64,000 nucleotides of DNA, from NCBI GenBank assembly GCA_963789275.1, contig CAWBKF010000014.1:1-64000 (forward strand). The letters are read 5' to 3'. The notes beneath the pieces were generated by a model, which was given only the letters and a program-made list of their open reading frames with translations, searched no databases and was not told the origin of the DNA. Source of the DNA: DAHUYF01 sp963789275 (GTDB lineage Bacteria; Pseudomonadota; Alphaproteobacteria; ATCC43930; CGMCC-115725). A program made the translations under genes and the position numbers. Of the stretch, positions 39,162-49,867 are shown in pieces (the first letter of the stretch is position 1; each line of letters starts with the position of its first letter).

Positions 39162-42100
39162 TCAGGCCAGGGCGGCGGTCTGCGTCGTCGTCAGCGCCGA
39201 GATCTGGAAAAAGGTCAGGCTGTTGACCTGGGTGGCGGTGAACGCCCCGAGCTGGGTGGTGGTGAGCGCTGCGAGCTGGGCCGGGAGGAATCCCGGGAGC
39301 TGCGTCGCGGCGATGGCCCCGATTTCCGTCGCGGTCAGCCCCGCGAGCTGACCCGGCGCGAGCTCGCCGATCCCCGTCGCGGTGAAGCCGCCGAGCTGCG
39401 TCGTGCTGAGCGCGCCGAGCTGCGTCGCGGTCAGGCCGGCGACCTGCGTCGGATTGAAAGCGCTGATTTGGGTCGCCGTCACCGCCGCAAGCTGCGTCGT
39501 GTTGAGCCCGCCGACCTGCACCGGCGTCAGCGCTTCGCTCTCGGTCGTCGTCAGCGAAGAGACCTGCTGCAACGTCAAGCTGATGACCTGGTTGAAGGTA
39601 AGCGCGCCGAGCTGCGTCGTGGTGAGCGACGCGAGCTGGCTCGAGACCAAGCCCGTGAGCTGCGTCGGAGCGATGATACCGACCTCCGTCACGGTCAGGC
39701 CACCGAGCTGCGTCGCCGTGAGACCGCCGAACTGCGTCTGCGGTGAGGCCCGTGAGCTGGGCCGGGCTCAGGGCGCCGATTTGCGTCGCGGTGAGCCTGC
39801 CAGTCTGCGTCGCGCTCAGCGCGCCGATCTCGGTCGCCGTCAGGCCGGTGATTTGCGTCGTCGGGTCGAGAGCGCCGATCTCGGCTCGCGGTGAACCCGC
39901 CGATTTGCGTCGCGGAGAGGACGCCAAGCTGCGTCGCGCTCAAAGCCTCGAGCTGCGTGGTCGAGAGCGCGCCGAGCTGAGGCGCGCTGAGGCCGCCGGC
40001 CTGCGTCGTGCTGAGGGCGCTGATCGCGGTGGTGGCGAGGCCGCCGATTTGCGTCGTCGACAGGGCGCCGAGTTGCGCCGGTGTGAGCCCCGCGGCCTGC
40101 GCCGTGGTGAGGACGCTGAGCTCGGTGGTGCTGAACCCGCCGATTTGCGTCGTTGACAGGGCACCGAGTTGCGTTGCCGTGAGCGCGCCGGCCTCGGTCG
40201 CGCCGAGGGCGCCGATCTCGGTCGCGGTCAGGCCACCGACCTGCGTCACGGAGAGCGCGCCGATCTCGGTCGCGGTGAGCGCGCCGGCCTGGGTCGCGGT
40301 CAGCGCGCCGAGCTGCGTCGCCGTCAGGCCTTTGACCTGCGTCGTGGTCAGCCCGCCGAGCTGGGTCGCGGTTAGCGCGCCGAGCTGGGTCGAGCTCAGC
40401 GAGCCAAGCTGCGCCGCCGTCAGGCCGGGGGATTGCGTCGTCGGGTCCAACGCGCCGATCTCGGTCGCCGTGAGGCCGCCGATCTCGGTCGTGCTGAGGA
40501 CGCCGAGCTGGGTCGCGCTGAGCGCGCCGGCCTCGGTCGCGGTGAGCGCGCCGAGCTGCGTCGCCGTCAGGCCCTGGACCTGCGCCGTGCTCAGAGCGCC
40601 GATCTCGGTCGCGGAGAAACCGCCGAGCTGGGTCGCCGGATCGAGCGCGCCGAGCTGCGTCGCGGTGAGCGCGCCGAGCTGCGTCGCCGTCAGGCCGCCG
40701 ATCTCGGTCGCCGTCAAGCCGCCGATCTCGCCCGTGCTGAGGGCGCCGATTTGTGTCGCCGTGAGCGCACCGGCTTGCGTCGCGGTGAGCGCGCCGATCT
40801 CGGTCGCGGTCAGGCCGCCAACCTGCGTCGCGCTGAGGGCACCGATCTCAGTTGCCGTCAGGGCGCCGGCTTGGGTTGCGCCGAGCTCGCCGATCTCCGT
40901 CGCGGTCAGGCCCTCGACCTGCGTCACGGTCAGGCCGCCAAGCTGGGTCGCGGTCAGCGCGCCGAGCTGCGTTGCGGTCAGCGCGCCCAGCTGCGCCGCG
41001 GTCAGACCAGGGCGATTGCGTCGTCGGATCGAACGCGCCGAGCTCGGTCGTGGTGAGCCCGCCGATCGCCGTCGTGCTGAGCGCGCCGAGCTCGGTCGCG
41101 GTGAGCGCGACAGCCTGGGTCGCGGTCAGCGCGCCAAGCTGCGTCGCCGTCAGGCCTGTGACCTGCGCCGTGCCCAGGGCGCCGATTTGCGTCGCGGAGA
41201 GACCGCCGAGCTGCGTCGACGCGCTGAGCGTGCCGAGCTGCGTCGCGGTGAGCGCGCCGAGCTGCGTCGCCGTCAGGCCGGCGATCTCGGTCGTATCGAG
41301 ACCGCCGACCTCCGTTGTGGTGAGCGCGCCGATTTGCGTCGCCGTGAGCGCGCCGGCCTGTGTCGTCGAGAGGGCGCCGATATCGGCCGCCGTCAGGCCG
41401 TCGACTTGCGTCGCGGTGAGCGCGCCGATCTGCGTCGCGGTCAGGACGCCGACCTGCGTCACGCTGAGGCCGCCCAGCTGTGCCGCGGTGAGGCCGTTGA
41501 CCTGGGTTGTGGTGAGTCCGCCCAGCTGCGTCAGGCCGAAGCCGCCGACCTGTGTGACCGTAAGCCCGCCGATTTGCGCCGCCGTAAGGGCGCCGGCCTG
41601 CGTCGTGACAAGGGCGCCGACCTGGGTTGCGCTGAACCCGCCGAGCTGCGTCGCGGTCAGAGCGCCGATTTGAGCGGCGGTGAGCGCGCCGGCCTGCGTC
41701 GTGGTGAAAGCACCGAGTTCCGTCGCGGTCACGCCCTTGACCTGTGCCACGGTGAATGCGCCGATCTGGGTCGCCGTAACGCCGGCAAGCTGCGTCGTGG
41801 TGAGGGCGCCGATCTGCGTCGCGATCAGGCCGCCGACCTGCGCCGCGGTGAGGCCGCCAATCTCGGTCGCGCTGAGCCCGGCCGCCTGCGTCGTCGTCAG
41901 CAAGCCGATCTGCGCCGCGGTGAGCGCGCCAGCCTGCGTCGCGGAGAATCCGCCGAGATCCGTCGCGGTCAGGCCTTCGACCTGGACCGTGCCGAGGGCA
42001 CCGATCTGCGTCGCGGTCAGCGCGTCGGTCTGCGTCGCCGTCAAGCTGCCGAATTGCGTCGTGGAGAGGCTGTCGACCTGCGCCGCGGTGAGGCCGCTGA

Positions 42101-44390
42101 TTTCAGTCGTGGTGAGCGCGCCGAGCTGCGTTACGGCAAGCGCACCGATTTGCGCCGCGGTGAGGCCACCGGCCTGGGTCGCGGTGAGGCCGCCAACCTC
42201 CGTCGTCGTGAGGGCGCCGATCTGCGTCGTGCTGAGCGCGCCGATCGCCGCCGCCGTGAGGCCGCCGGCCTGCGTCGTGCTGAGCGCCCCAACCTCCGTC
42301 GTGGTCAGGCCCTTGACCTGCACCGCGCTCACGGCACCGATTTGCGTCGCGGTGAGCCCGTCGAGCTGGGTTTGCGGGTCGAGCGCGCCGAGCTGCGTCG
42401 CGGTCAGGCCGCCGACCTGCGTGGTCGTCAGACCGGCGATCTCGGTCACGGAGAGCCCGGCGAGCTGCGTCGTCGTCAGCGCGCCGATTTGTGGCGCCGT
42501 GAGCGCGCCGGCTTGCGTCGTGCTGAACGCGCCGATTTCGGAGACGGTCAGGCCCTTGATCTGTGTCGCGGTGAGCGCGCCGATTTGCGATCGCCGTGAG
42601 CGCGCCGGCTTGCGTCGTGGTGAGCGCGCCGATCGCGGTCGCGGTCAAGCCCTTGACCTGCGTCGCGGTCAGCCCCGTGATCTCAGTCGCGGTGAGCGCA
42701 CCGGCCTGCGTCGCGGTGAACGCGCCAAGCTGCGTCGCGGTGAGGCCGGTGGATTGCGTCGTCGGATCGAGCGCCCCGATTTCGGTGGCGGTGAAGCCGC
42801 CGATCTGCGTCGCCGTGAGTGCGCCGATTTGCGTTGCCGTCAGGGCAGCGGCCTGCGTGGTGCTGAGCCCGCCAAGCTCCGTCGCGGTCAAGCCCTTGAC
42901 CTGCGCGGCGCTCAGGGCACCGATTTGCGTCGCCGACAACTCCGCCAAGCTGCGTCTGCGGGTCGAGCGCGCCGAGCTGCGTCGCGGTCAGGCCACCGAC
43001 CTGCGTCGTCGTCAGACCGGCTATCTCGGTCGCGGTGAGCCCGGTGACCTGCGTCGTGGTCAGCGCACCGATTTGCGTCACCGTAAGCGCGGCGGCCTGC
43101 GTCGTGCTGAGCGCGCCTAGCTCCGTCGCGGTCAAGCCCTTGATCTGCGTCGTGCTGAACGCACCGGTTTGGGTCGCCGTCAGCGCGCCGGCCTGCGTCG
43201 TGCTGAGCGCGCCAATAGCGGTGGCGGTCAAGCCCTTGACCTGGGTCACGGTCAGCCCGGTGATCTCGGTCGCGGTCAGCGCGCCGATCTGCGTCGTGGT
43301 GAAGGCGCCGAGCTGCGTCGCGGTCAGGCCGGGGGATTGCGTCGTCGGGTCGAGCGCACCGATCGCGGTGGTGGTGAGCCCGCCGACCTGCGTGGTGGTC
43401 AGCGCAGCGATTTGCGTCGCCGTCAGGGCGCTGACCTGCGTGGTGCTGAGCCCGCCAAGCTCGGTCGCGGTCAGGCCCTTGACCTGCGCGGCGCTCAGGG
43501 CACCGATTTGCGTCGCCGACAACCCGCCAAGCTGCGTCTGCGGGTCGAGCGCCCCGAGCTGGGTCGCGGTGAAGCCGCCGACCTGTGTCGTCGTCAGGCC
43601 GGTTATCTCGGTCGCGGTGAGCCCGGTGACCTGCGTCGTGGTCAGCGCGCCGATTTGCGTCGCCGTAAGCGCGCCGGCCTGCGTCGCGCTGAGCGCGCCG
43701 AGCTCCGTCGCGGTCAAGCCCTTGATCTGCGTCGTGCTGAGCGCACCGGTTTGGGTCGCGGTCAGGGCGCCGGCCTGCGTCGTGCTGAGTGCGCCAATAA
43801 CAGTTCGCGGTCAAGCCCTTGACCTGGGTGACGGTAAGCCCGGTGATCTCGGTCGCGGTCAGCGCGCCGATCTGCGTCGTGGTGAAAGAGCCGATCTGCG
43901 TCGCGGTAAGGCCGGTGGACTGCGTCGTCGGATCGAGAGCGCTGATCTCGGTCGCCGTGAGCCCACCGATCTGCGTCGTGGTGAGCGCGCCGATATCGGT
44001 CGCCGTCAGGGCGGCCACCTGCGTCGCGCTGAAGGCACCGATCTCGGTCGCGGTCAAGCCCTTGACCTGGCTCGCGCCCAAAGCACCCAGCTGGGTCGCG
44101 TCGAGGCCCGCCACTTGCGCCGCCGTGAGGGCACCGAGCTGCGCCGCGCTCAGGCTGACGAGCTGCCAGGTGGCCAGCGTATCGAAGGCCGTGGCGGTCA
44201 GCGCGGCAATGGCCGTGATACTGATCTGAGGAAGCTGAGTGGTATTGAGTGCGTCCACTTCGGTGGACGTGGCGACGGCAGCTTGCGCGGCGTCGATCGC
44301 CTGTACGTCAGTGACAGCGAAGCGCTGTACCGCGGTCGCCGACAGGCCGGCGAATTGGGCCGGCGTTACATAGGCGATGAGCGAGGTCAT
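39162..44390 (-). CDS. giant octapeptide-repeat protein A (six one-base frameshifts)
   Basis: After six one-base corrections this encodes about 1740 residues. The N-terminus (MTSLIAYVTPAQFAGLSATA, then TDVQAIDAAQAAVATSTEVDAL) matches that of the next gene. The rest is an eight-residue motif L-T-x-T-[QE]-[ILV]-x-[AG], with occasional nine-residue steps and inserts such as LDPTTQS and LDPQTQL. The frame changes near 43803, 42943, 42587, 41010, 39886 and 39738; in each, comparison with sister repeats shows exactly one extra base. No signal peptide, Cys or membrane segment is seen. The repeat is dominated by Leu, Thr, Ala, Gly, Gln and Ser. The start has GGAG nine bases upstream. Function unknown; an exported structural, adhesive or surface role is the simplest guess. 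Confidence 0.8.
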
Positions 44391-44551
44391 TGCATATGCT
44401 CCGCGCTCGGAGGGTCAGGCGGCGGCGTTTGCCGCCGCGAGGCCCGGCTGCGGAAATCCGTTGCCGCCGACACTGCGCCTGCCTCTCGAACCGGCACGCG
44501 GGACCGTTGCTCGATCTCGCGCACCCCGCGACCAGGGTCGCGGCCGACCGA
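44391..44551 (-). promoter_or_regulatory. hairpin pair between the two giant repeat genes
   Basis: This 161-base spacer has two GC-rich hairpins. One is GCGGCGGC/GCCGCCGC (44419-44426 and 44431-44438). The other is CCGCGACC/GGTCGCGG (44526-44533 and 44536-44543), just after the stop of protein B. No T-run follows, so partial termination or mRNA processing between the two genes is possible. Confidence 0.4.
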
Positions 44552-47500
44552 TCACACCAGGGAGTCGAGCTGCGCCGTCGACAGGCTCCCGACCTGGGTT
44601 GAGTTGAAGCCACCGATCTGGGTGACGGTGAACGTCGCTAGCTGCGTTGTGGTCAGGCTCTGGATCTGCGCCGTGCCAAGTTCGGTGATCTCGCTCGCCG
44701 TCAGGCCCTTGATCTGCGCCGTGGTGAGCGCCTGGACCTGCGCCGTCGTCAGCGCGTTGAGCGCCGCCGAGCTGAGACTGCTGATCTCGGCCGTGGTGAG
44801 GCCGGTGATCTGCGTCGCCGTGCTCAGCGACTGGATCTGCGCGCTGGTCAGGCCGCCGATGGCGGTCGTCGTCAGCGCCCCGATATCCTGCGAGGTCAGC
44901 CCGGTGAGCTGCGTCGCCGCGCTGAACGCGTTGACCTGGGTCGAGGTCAGGCCCTTGACCTGCGTCGTGCTCAGCGCCCCGATCTGCGCCGAGGTCAGCG
45001 CCGCCGTGTTCAGGCTCGGCAGCTGCGCCGCCGTCAGCCCGGTGACCTGCGTCGCCGTGCTCAGCGCCTGGATCTGCGCCGAGGTCAGGCCGCCGATCTG
45101 CGTCGCGTTGAGCGCGCCGATCTGCTGCGAGGTCAGCCCGTCCACCTGCGTCGCCGTGGCGAGCGCGGTGATCTCCGAGGCGGTGAAGCCGGCGATCTGC
45201 GCCGTCGTCAGCGCCCCGATATCCTGCGAGGTCAGCCCGGTCAGCTGCGTCGCCGTGCTCAGCGCGCCGATCTCGGTCGTGCTCAGGCCCTTGACCTGCG
45301 CCGTGCTCAGCGCCCCGATCTGCGCCGAGGTCAGCGCCGCCGTGTTCAGGCTCGGCAGCTGCGTCGCCGTCAGCCCGGTGAGCTGCGTCGCCGTGCTCAG
45401 CGCCTGGATCTGCGCGCTGCTCAGGCCGCCGATCTGCGTCGTCGTCAGCGCCCCGATATCCTGCGAGGTCAGCCCGGTCAGCTGCGTCGCCGCGCTGAAC
45501 GCGTTGATCTGGGTCGAGGTCAGACCCTTGACCTGCGTCGTGCTCAGCGCCCCGATCTGCGCCGAGGTCAGCGCCGCCGTGTTCAGGCTCGGCAGCTGCG
45601 CCGCCGTCAGCCCGGTGACCTGCGTCGCCGTGCTCAGCGCCTGGATCTGCGCCGAGGTCAGGCCGCCGATCTGCGTCGCGTTGAGCGCGCCGATCTGCTG
45701 CGAGGTCAGCCCGTCCACCTGCGTCGCCGTGGCGAGCGCGGTGATCTCCGAGGCGGTGAAGCCGGCGATCTGCGCCGTCGTCAGCGCCCCGATATCCTGC
45801 GAGGTCAGCCCGGTCAGCTGCGTCGCCGTGCTCAGCGCGCCGATCTCGGTCGTGCTCAGGCCCTTGACCTGCGCCGTGCTCAGCGCCCCGATCTGCGCCG
45901 AGGTCAGCGCCGCCGTGTTCAGGCTCGGCAGCTGCGTCGCCGTCAGCCCGGTGAGCTGCGTCGCCGTGCTCAGCGCCTGGATCTGCGCGCTGCTCAGGCC
46001 GCCGATCTGCGTCGTCGTCAGCGCCCCGATATCCTGCGAGGTCAGCCCGGTCAGCTGCGTCGCCGCGCTGAACGCGTTGATCTGGGTCGAGGTCAGGCCC
46101 TTGACCTGCGTCGTGCTCAGCGCCCCGATCTGCGCCGAGGTCAGCGCCGCCGTGTTCAGGCTCGGCAGCTGCGCCGCCGTCAGCCCGGTGACCTGCGTCG
46201 CCGTGCTCAGCGCCTGGATCTGCGCCGAGGTCAGGCCGCCGATCTGCGTCGCGTTGAGCGCGCCGATCTGCTGCGAGGTCAACCCGTCCACCTGCGTCGC
46301 CGTGGCGAGCGCGGTGATCTCCGAGGCGGTGAAGCCGGCGATCTGCGCCGTCGTCAGCGCCCCGATATCCTGCGAGGTCAGCCCGGTCAGCTGCGTCGCC
46401 GTGCTCAGCGCGCCGATCTCGGTCGTGCTCAGGCCCTTGACCTGCGCCGTGCTCAGCGCCCCGATCTGCGCCGAGGTCAGCGCCGCCGTGTTCAGGCTCG
46501 GCAGCTGCGTCGCCGTCAGCCCGGTGAGCTGCGTCGCCGTGCTCAGCGCCTGGATCTGCGCGCTGCTCAGGCCGCCGATCTGCGTCGTCGTCAGCGCCCC
46601 GATATCCTGCGAGGTCAGCCCGGTCAGCTGCGTCGCCGCGCTGAACGCGTTGATCTGGGTCGAGGTCAGACCCTTGACCTGCGTCGTGCTCAGCGCCCCG
46701 ATCTGCGCCGAGGTCAGCGCCGCCGTGTTCAGGCTCGGCAGCTGCGCCGCCGTCAGCCCGGTGACCTGCGTCGCCGTGCTCAGCGCCTGGATCTGCGCCG
46801 AGGTCAGGCCGCCGATCTGCGTCGCGTTGAGCGCGCCGATCTGCTGCGAGGTCAACCCGTCCACCTGCGTCGCCGTGGCGAGCGCGGTGATCTCCGAGGC
46901 GGTGAAGCCGGCGATCTGCGCCGTCGTCAGCGCCCCGATATCCTGCGAGGTCAGCCCGGTCAGCTGCGTCGCCGTGCTCAGCGCGCCGATCTCGGTCGTG
47001 CTCAGGCCCTTGACCTGCGCCGTGCTCAGCGCCCCGATCTGCGCCGAGGTCAGCGCCGCCGTGTTCAGGCTCGGCAGCTGCGTCGCCGTCAGCCCGGTCA
47101 GCTGCGTCGCCGTGCTCAGCGCCTGGATCTGCGCGCTGCTCAGGCCGCCGATCTGCGTCGTCGTCAGCGCCCCGATATCCTGCGAGGTCAGCCCGGTCAG
47201 CTGCGTCGCCGCGCTGAACGCGTTGATCTGGGTCGAGGTCAGACCCTTGACCTGCGTCGTGCTCAGCGCCCCGATCTGCGCCGAGGTCAGCGCCGCCGTG
47301 TTCAGGCTCGGCAGCTGCGCCGCCGTCAGCCCGGTGACCTGCGTCGCCGTGCTCAGCGCCTGGATCTGCGCCGAGGTCAGGCCGCCGATCTGCGTCGCGT
47401 TGAGCGCGCCGATCTGCTGCGAGGTCAACCCGTCCACCTGCGTCGCCGTGGCGAGCGCGGTGATCTCCGAGGCGGTGAAGCCGGCGATCTGCGCCGTCGT

Positions 47501-49867
47501 CAGCGCCCCGATATCCTGCGAGGTCAGCCCGGTCAGCTGCGTCGCCGTGCTCAGCGCGCCGATCTCGGTCGTGCTCAGGCCCTTGACCTGCGCCGTGCTC
47601 AGCGCCCCGATCTGCGCCGAGGTCAGCGCCGCCGTGTTCAGGCTCGGCAGCTGCGTCGCCGTCAGCCCGGTCAGCTGCGTCGCCGTGCTCAGCGCCTGGA
47701 TCTGCGCGCTGCTCAGGCCGCCGATCTGCGTCGTCGTCAGCGCCCCGATATCCTGCGAGGTCAGCCCGGTCAGCTGCGTCGCCGCGCTGAACGCGTTGAT
47801 CTGGGTCGAGGTCAGACCCTTGACCTGCGTCGTGCTCAGCGCCCCGATCTGCGCCGAGGTCAGCGCCGCCGTGTTCAGGCTCGGCAGCTGCGCCGCCGTC
47901 AGCCCGGTGACCTGCGTCGCCGTGCTCAGCGCCTGGATCTGCGCCGAGGTCAGGCCGCCGATCTGCGTCGCGTTGAGCGCGCCGATCTGCTGCGAGGTCA
48001 ACCCGTCCACCTGCGTCGCCGTGGCGAGCGCGGTGATCTCCGAGGCGGTGAAGCCGGCGATCTGCGCCGTCGTCAGCGCCCCGATATCCTGCGAGGTCAG
48101 CCCGGTCAGCTGCGTCGCCGTGCTCAGCGCGCCGATCTCGGTCGTGCTCAGGCCCTTGACCTGCGCCGTGCTCAGCGCCCCGATCTGCGCCGAGGTCAGC
48201 GCCGCCGTGTTCAGGCTCGGCAGCTGCGTCGCCGTCAGCCCGGTGAGCTGCGTCGCCGTGCTCAGCGCCTGGATCTGCGCGCTGCTCAGGCCGCCGATCT
48301 GCGTCGTCGTCAGCGCCCCGATATCCTGCGAGGTCAGCCCGGTCAGCTGCGTCGCCGCGCTGAACGCGTTGATCTGGGTCGAGGTCAGCCCCTTGACCTG
48401 CGTCGTGCTCAGCGCCCCGATCTGCGCCGAGGTCAGCGCCGCCGTGTTCAGGCTCGGCAGCTGCGCCGCCGTCAGCCCGGTGACCTGCGTCGCCGTGCTC
48501 AGCGCCTGGATCTGCGCCGAGGTCAGGCCGCCGATCTGCGTCGCGTTGAGCGCGCCGATCTGCTGCGAGGTCAGCCCGTCCACCTGCGTCGCCGTGGCGA
48601 GCGCGGTGATCTCCGAGGCGGTGAAGCCGGCGATCTGCGCCGTCGTCAGCGCCCCGATATCCTGCGAGGTCAGCCCGGTCAGCTGCGTCGCCGTGCTCAG
48701 CGCGCCGATCTCGGTCGTGCTCAGGCCCTTGACCTGCGCCGTGCTCAGCGCCCCGATCTGCGCCGAGGTCAGCGCCGCCGTGTTCAGGCTCGGCAGCTGC
48801 GTCGCCGTCAGCCCGGTGAGCTGCGTCGCCGTGCTCAGCGCCTGGATCTGCGCGCTGCTCAGGCCGCCGATCTGCGTCGTCGTCAGCGCCCCGATATCCT
48901 GCGAGGTCAGCCCGGTCAGCTGCGTCGCCGCGCTGAACGCGTTGATCTGGGTCGAGGTCAGACCCTTGACCTGCGTCGTGCTCAGCGCCCCGATCTGCGC
49001 CGAGGTCAGCGCCGCCGTGTTCAGGCTCGGCAGCTGCGCCGCCGTCAGCCCGGTGACCTGCGTCGCCGTGCTCAGCGCCTGGATCTGCGCCGAGGTCAGG
49101 CCGCCGATCTGCGTCGCGTTGAGCGCGCCGATCTGCTGCGAGGTCAGCCCGTCCACCTGCGTCGCCGTGGCGAGCGCGGTGATCTCCGAGGCGGTGAAGC
49201 CGGCGATCTGCGCCGTCGTCAGCGCCCCGATATCCTGCGAGGTCAGCCCGGTCAGCTGCGTCGCCGTGCTCAGCGCGCCGATCTCGGTCGTGCTCAGGCC
49301 CTTGACCTGCGCCGTGCTCAGCGCCCCGATCTGCGCCGAGGTCAGCGCCGCCGTGTTCAGGCTCGGCAGCTGCGTCGCCGTCAGCCCGGTGAGCTGCGTC
49401 GCCGTGCTCAGCGCCTGGATCTCCGCGCTGCTCAGGCCGCCGATCGCGGTCGTCGTCAACGCCCCGATCTGCTGCGAGGTCAGCCCGGTGACCTGAGTCG
49501 TCGGGCTGAGCTCGCCAATCTCGGTCGAGGTCAGGCCTTTTGCCGCCGTCACGCTGAAGGCGCCGATCTGCGCCGAGCTGAGCCCACCGATCTGCGACGG
49601 GGTCAGGACGCTAAGCTGCGCGGCATTCAAAGTGAAGAGCTGCCAGGTGGCGAGCGAATCGATGGCGGTAGCGGTCAGCGCAGCGACATCGGTGGTGTTG
49701 AGCGCCTGGATCTGCGACGTGCTCAGCGCGTCGACTTCCGTAGCCGTGGCAGCTGCCGCCTGCGCGGCGCTGATCGACTGAATATCGGTGACGGAGAGAT
49801 TCTGGATGGCTGTCGTCGACAGCGCCGCGAACTGACTCGGCGACAGCAGGGTGATAAGCGAGGTCAT
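44552..49867 (-). CDS. giant octapeptide-repeat protein B (1771 aa)
   Basis: An unbroken 1771-residue protein. The N-terminal about 110 residues (MTSLITLLSPSQFAALSTTA, then SISAAQAAAATATEVDALST) are unique but paralogous to protein A. From about residue 130 to 1660 there are eight copies of a 191-residue unit. Each unit has twelve 13-17-residue pieces built from L-[TS]-x-x-[QE]-[ILV]-x-[AG] octads (for example LTSAQIGALSTAQVKG). The TxxQ/SxxE spacing looks like helix capping boxes, so a chain of short helices is plausible. No signal peptide, Cys, Trp (after the N-terminus) or membrane segment is seen; type I-like or unknown export is possible. ATG 49867 has GGAGAA eight bases upstream. Function unknown. 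Confidence 0.9.
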   Translation of the reverse strand: MTSLITLLSPSQFAALSTTAIQNLSVTDIQSISAAQAAAATATEVDALSTSQIQALNTTDVAALTATAIDSLATWQLFTLNAAQLSVLTPSQIGGLSSAQIGAFSVTAAKGLTSTEIGELSPTTQVTGLTSQQIGALTTTAIGGLSSAEIQALSTATQLTGLTATQLPSLNTAALTSAQIGALSTAQVKGLSTTEIGALSTATQLTGLTSQDIGALTTAQIAGFTASEITALATATQVDGLTSQQIGALNATQIGGLTSAQIQALSTATQVTGLTAAQLPSLNTAALTSAQIGALSTTQVKGLTSTQINAFSAATQLTGLTSQDIGALTTTQIGGLSSAQIQALSTATQLTGLTATQLPSLNTAALTSAQIGALSTAQVKGLSTTEIGALSTATQLTGLTSQDIGALTTAQIAGFTASEITALATATQVDGLTSQQIGALNATQIGGLTSAQIQALSTATQVTGLTAAQLPSLNTAALTSAQIGALSTTQVKGLTSTQINAFSAATQLTGLTSQDIGALTTTQIGGLSSAQIQALSTATQLTGLTATQLPSLNTAALTSAQIGALSTAQVKGLSTTEIGALSTATQLTGLTSQDIGALTTAQIAGFTASEITALATATQVDGLTSQQIGALNATQIGGLTSAQIQALSTATQVTGLTAAQLPSLNTAALTSAQIGALSTTQVKGLTSTQINAFSAATQLTGLTSQDIGALTTTQIGGLSSAQIQALSTATQLTGLTATQLPSLNTAALTSAQIGALSTAQVKGLSTTEIGALSTATQLTGLTSQDIGALTTAQIAGFTASEITALATATQVDGLTSQQIGALNATQIGGLTSAQIQALSTATQVTGLTAAQLPSLNTAALTSAQIGALSTTQVKGLTSTQINAFSAATQLTGLTSQDIGALTTTQIGGLSSAQIQALSTATQLTGLTATQLPSLNTAALTSAQIGALSTAQVKGLSTTEIGALSTATQLTGLTSQDIGALTTAQIAGFTASEITALATATQVDGLTSQQIGALNATQIGGLTSAQIQALSTATQVTGLTAAQLPSLNTAALTSAQIGALSTTQVKGLTSTQINAFSAATQLTGLTSQDIGALTTTQIGGLSSAQIQALSTATQLTGLTATQLPSLNTAALTSAQIGALSTAQVKGLSTTEIGALSTATQLTGLTSQDIGALTTAQIAGFTASEITALATATQVDGLTSQQIGALNATQIGGLTSAQIQALSTATQVTGLTAAQLPSLNTAALTSAQIGALSTTQVKGLTSTQINAFSAATQLTGLTSQDIGALTTTQIGGLSSAQIQALSTATQLTGLTATQLPSLNTAALTSAQIGALSTAQVKGLSTTEIGALSTATQLTGLTSQDIGALTTAQIAGFTASEITALATATQVDGLTSQQIGALNATQIGGLTSAQIQALSTATQVTGLTAAQLPSLNTAALTSAQIGALSTTQVKGLTSTQINAFSAATQLTGLTSQDIGALTTTQIGGLSSAQIQALSTATQLTGLTATQLPSLNTAALTSAQIGALSTAQVKGLSTTEIGALSTATQLTGLTSQDIGALTTAQIAGFTASEITALATATQVDGLTSQQIGALNATQIGGLTSAQIQALSTATQVTGLTAAQLPSLNTAALTSAQIGALSTTQVKGLTSTQVNAFSAATQLTGLTSQDIGALTTTAIGGLTSAQIQSLSTATQITGLTTAEISSLSSAALNALTTAQVQALTTAQIKGLTASEITELGTAQIQSLTTTQLATFTVTQIGGFNSTQVGSLSTAQLDSLV
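44880..49465. repeat. eight tandem 573-bp higher-order repeats
   Basis: A 19-base marker CAGGCTCGGCAGCTGCGCC occurs at 45011, 45584, 46157, 46730, 47303, 47876, 48449 and 49022, exactly 573 bases apart; its sister ending GCGTC runs from 45347 at the same spacing. Copies differ by a few bases only. Shared variants fall in adjacent copies (AACCCGTCC in the copies near 46283 to 47995; GTCAGCTGCG near 47095 and 47668), as expected from unequal crossing-over or gene conversion. Confidence 0.92.

Noticed and set aside
40008..42599. An 863-codon plus-strand frame inside repeat gene A
   Set aside because: Same cause as above. Its Val/Ser/Ala/Arg-rich repeats are the reverse reading of the octads.
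43035..49496. A 2153-codon open frame on the plus strand across the repeat genes
   Set aside because: It is the antisense of proteins A and B; the repeats' codon choice avoids codons whose complement is a stop, leaving the opposite strand open. It crosses two unrelated genes and the spacer, and has no good start.
39162..49867. CRISPR array
   Set aside because: The repeats are coding, have no unique spacers and carry codon-level variation. No cas genes are present.
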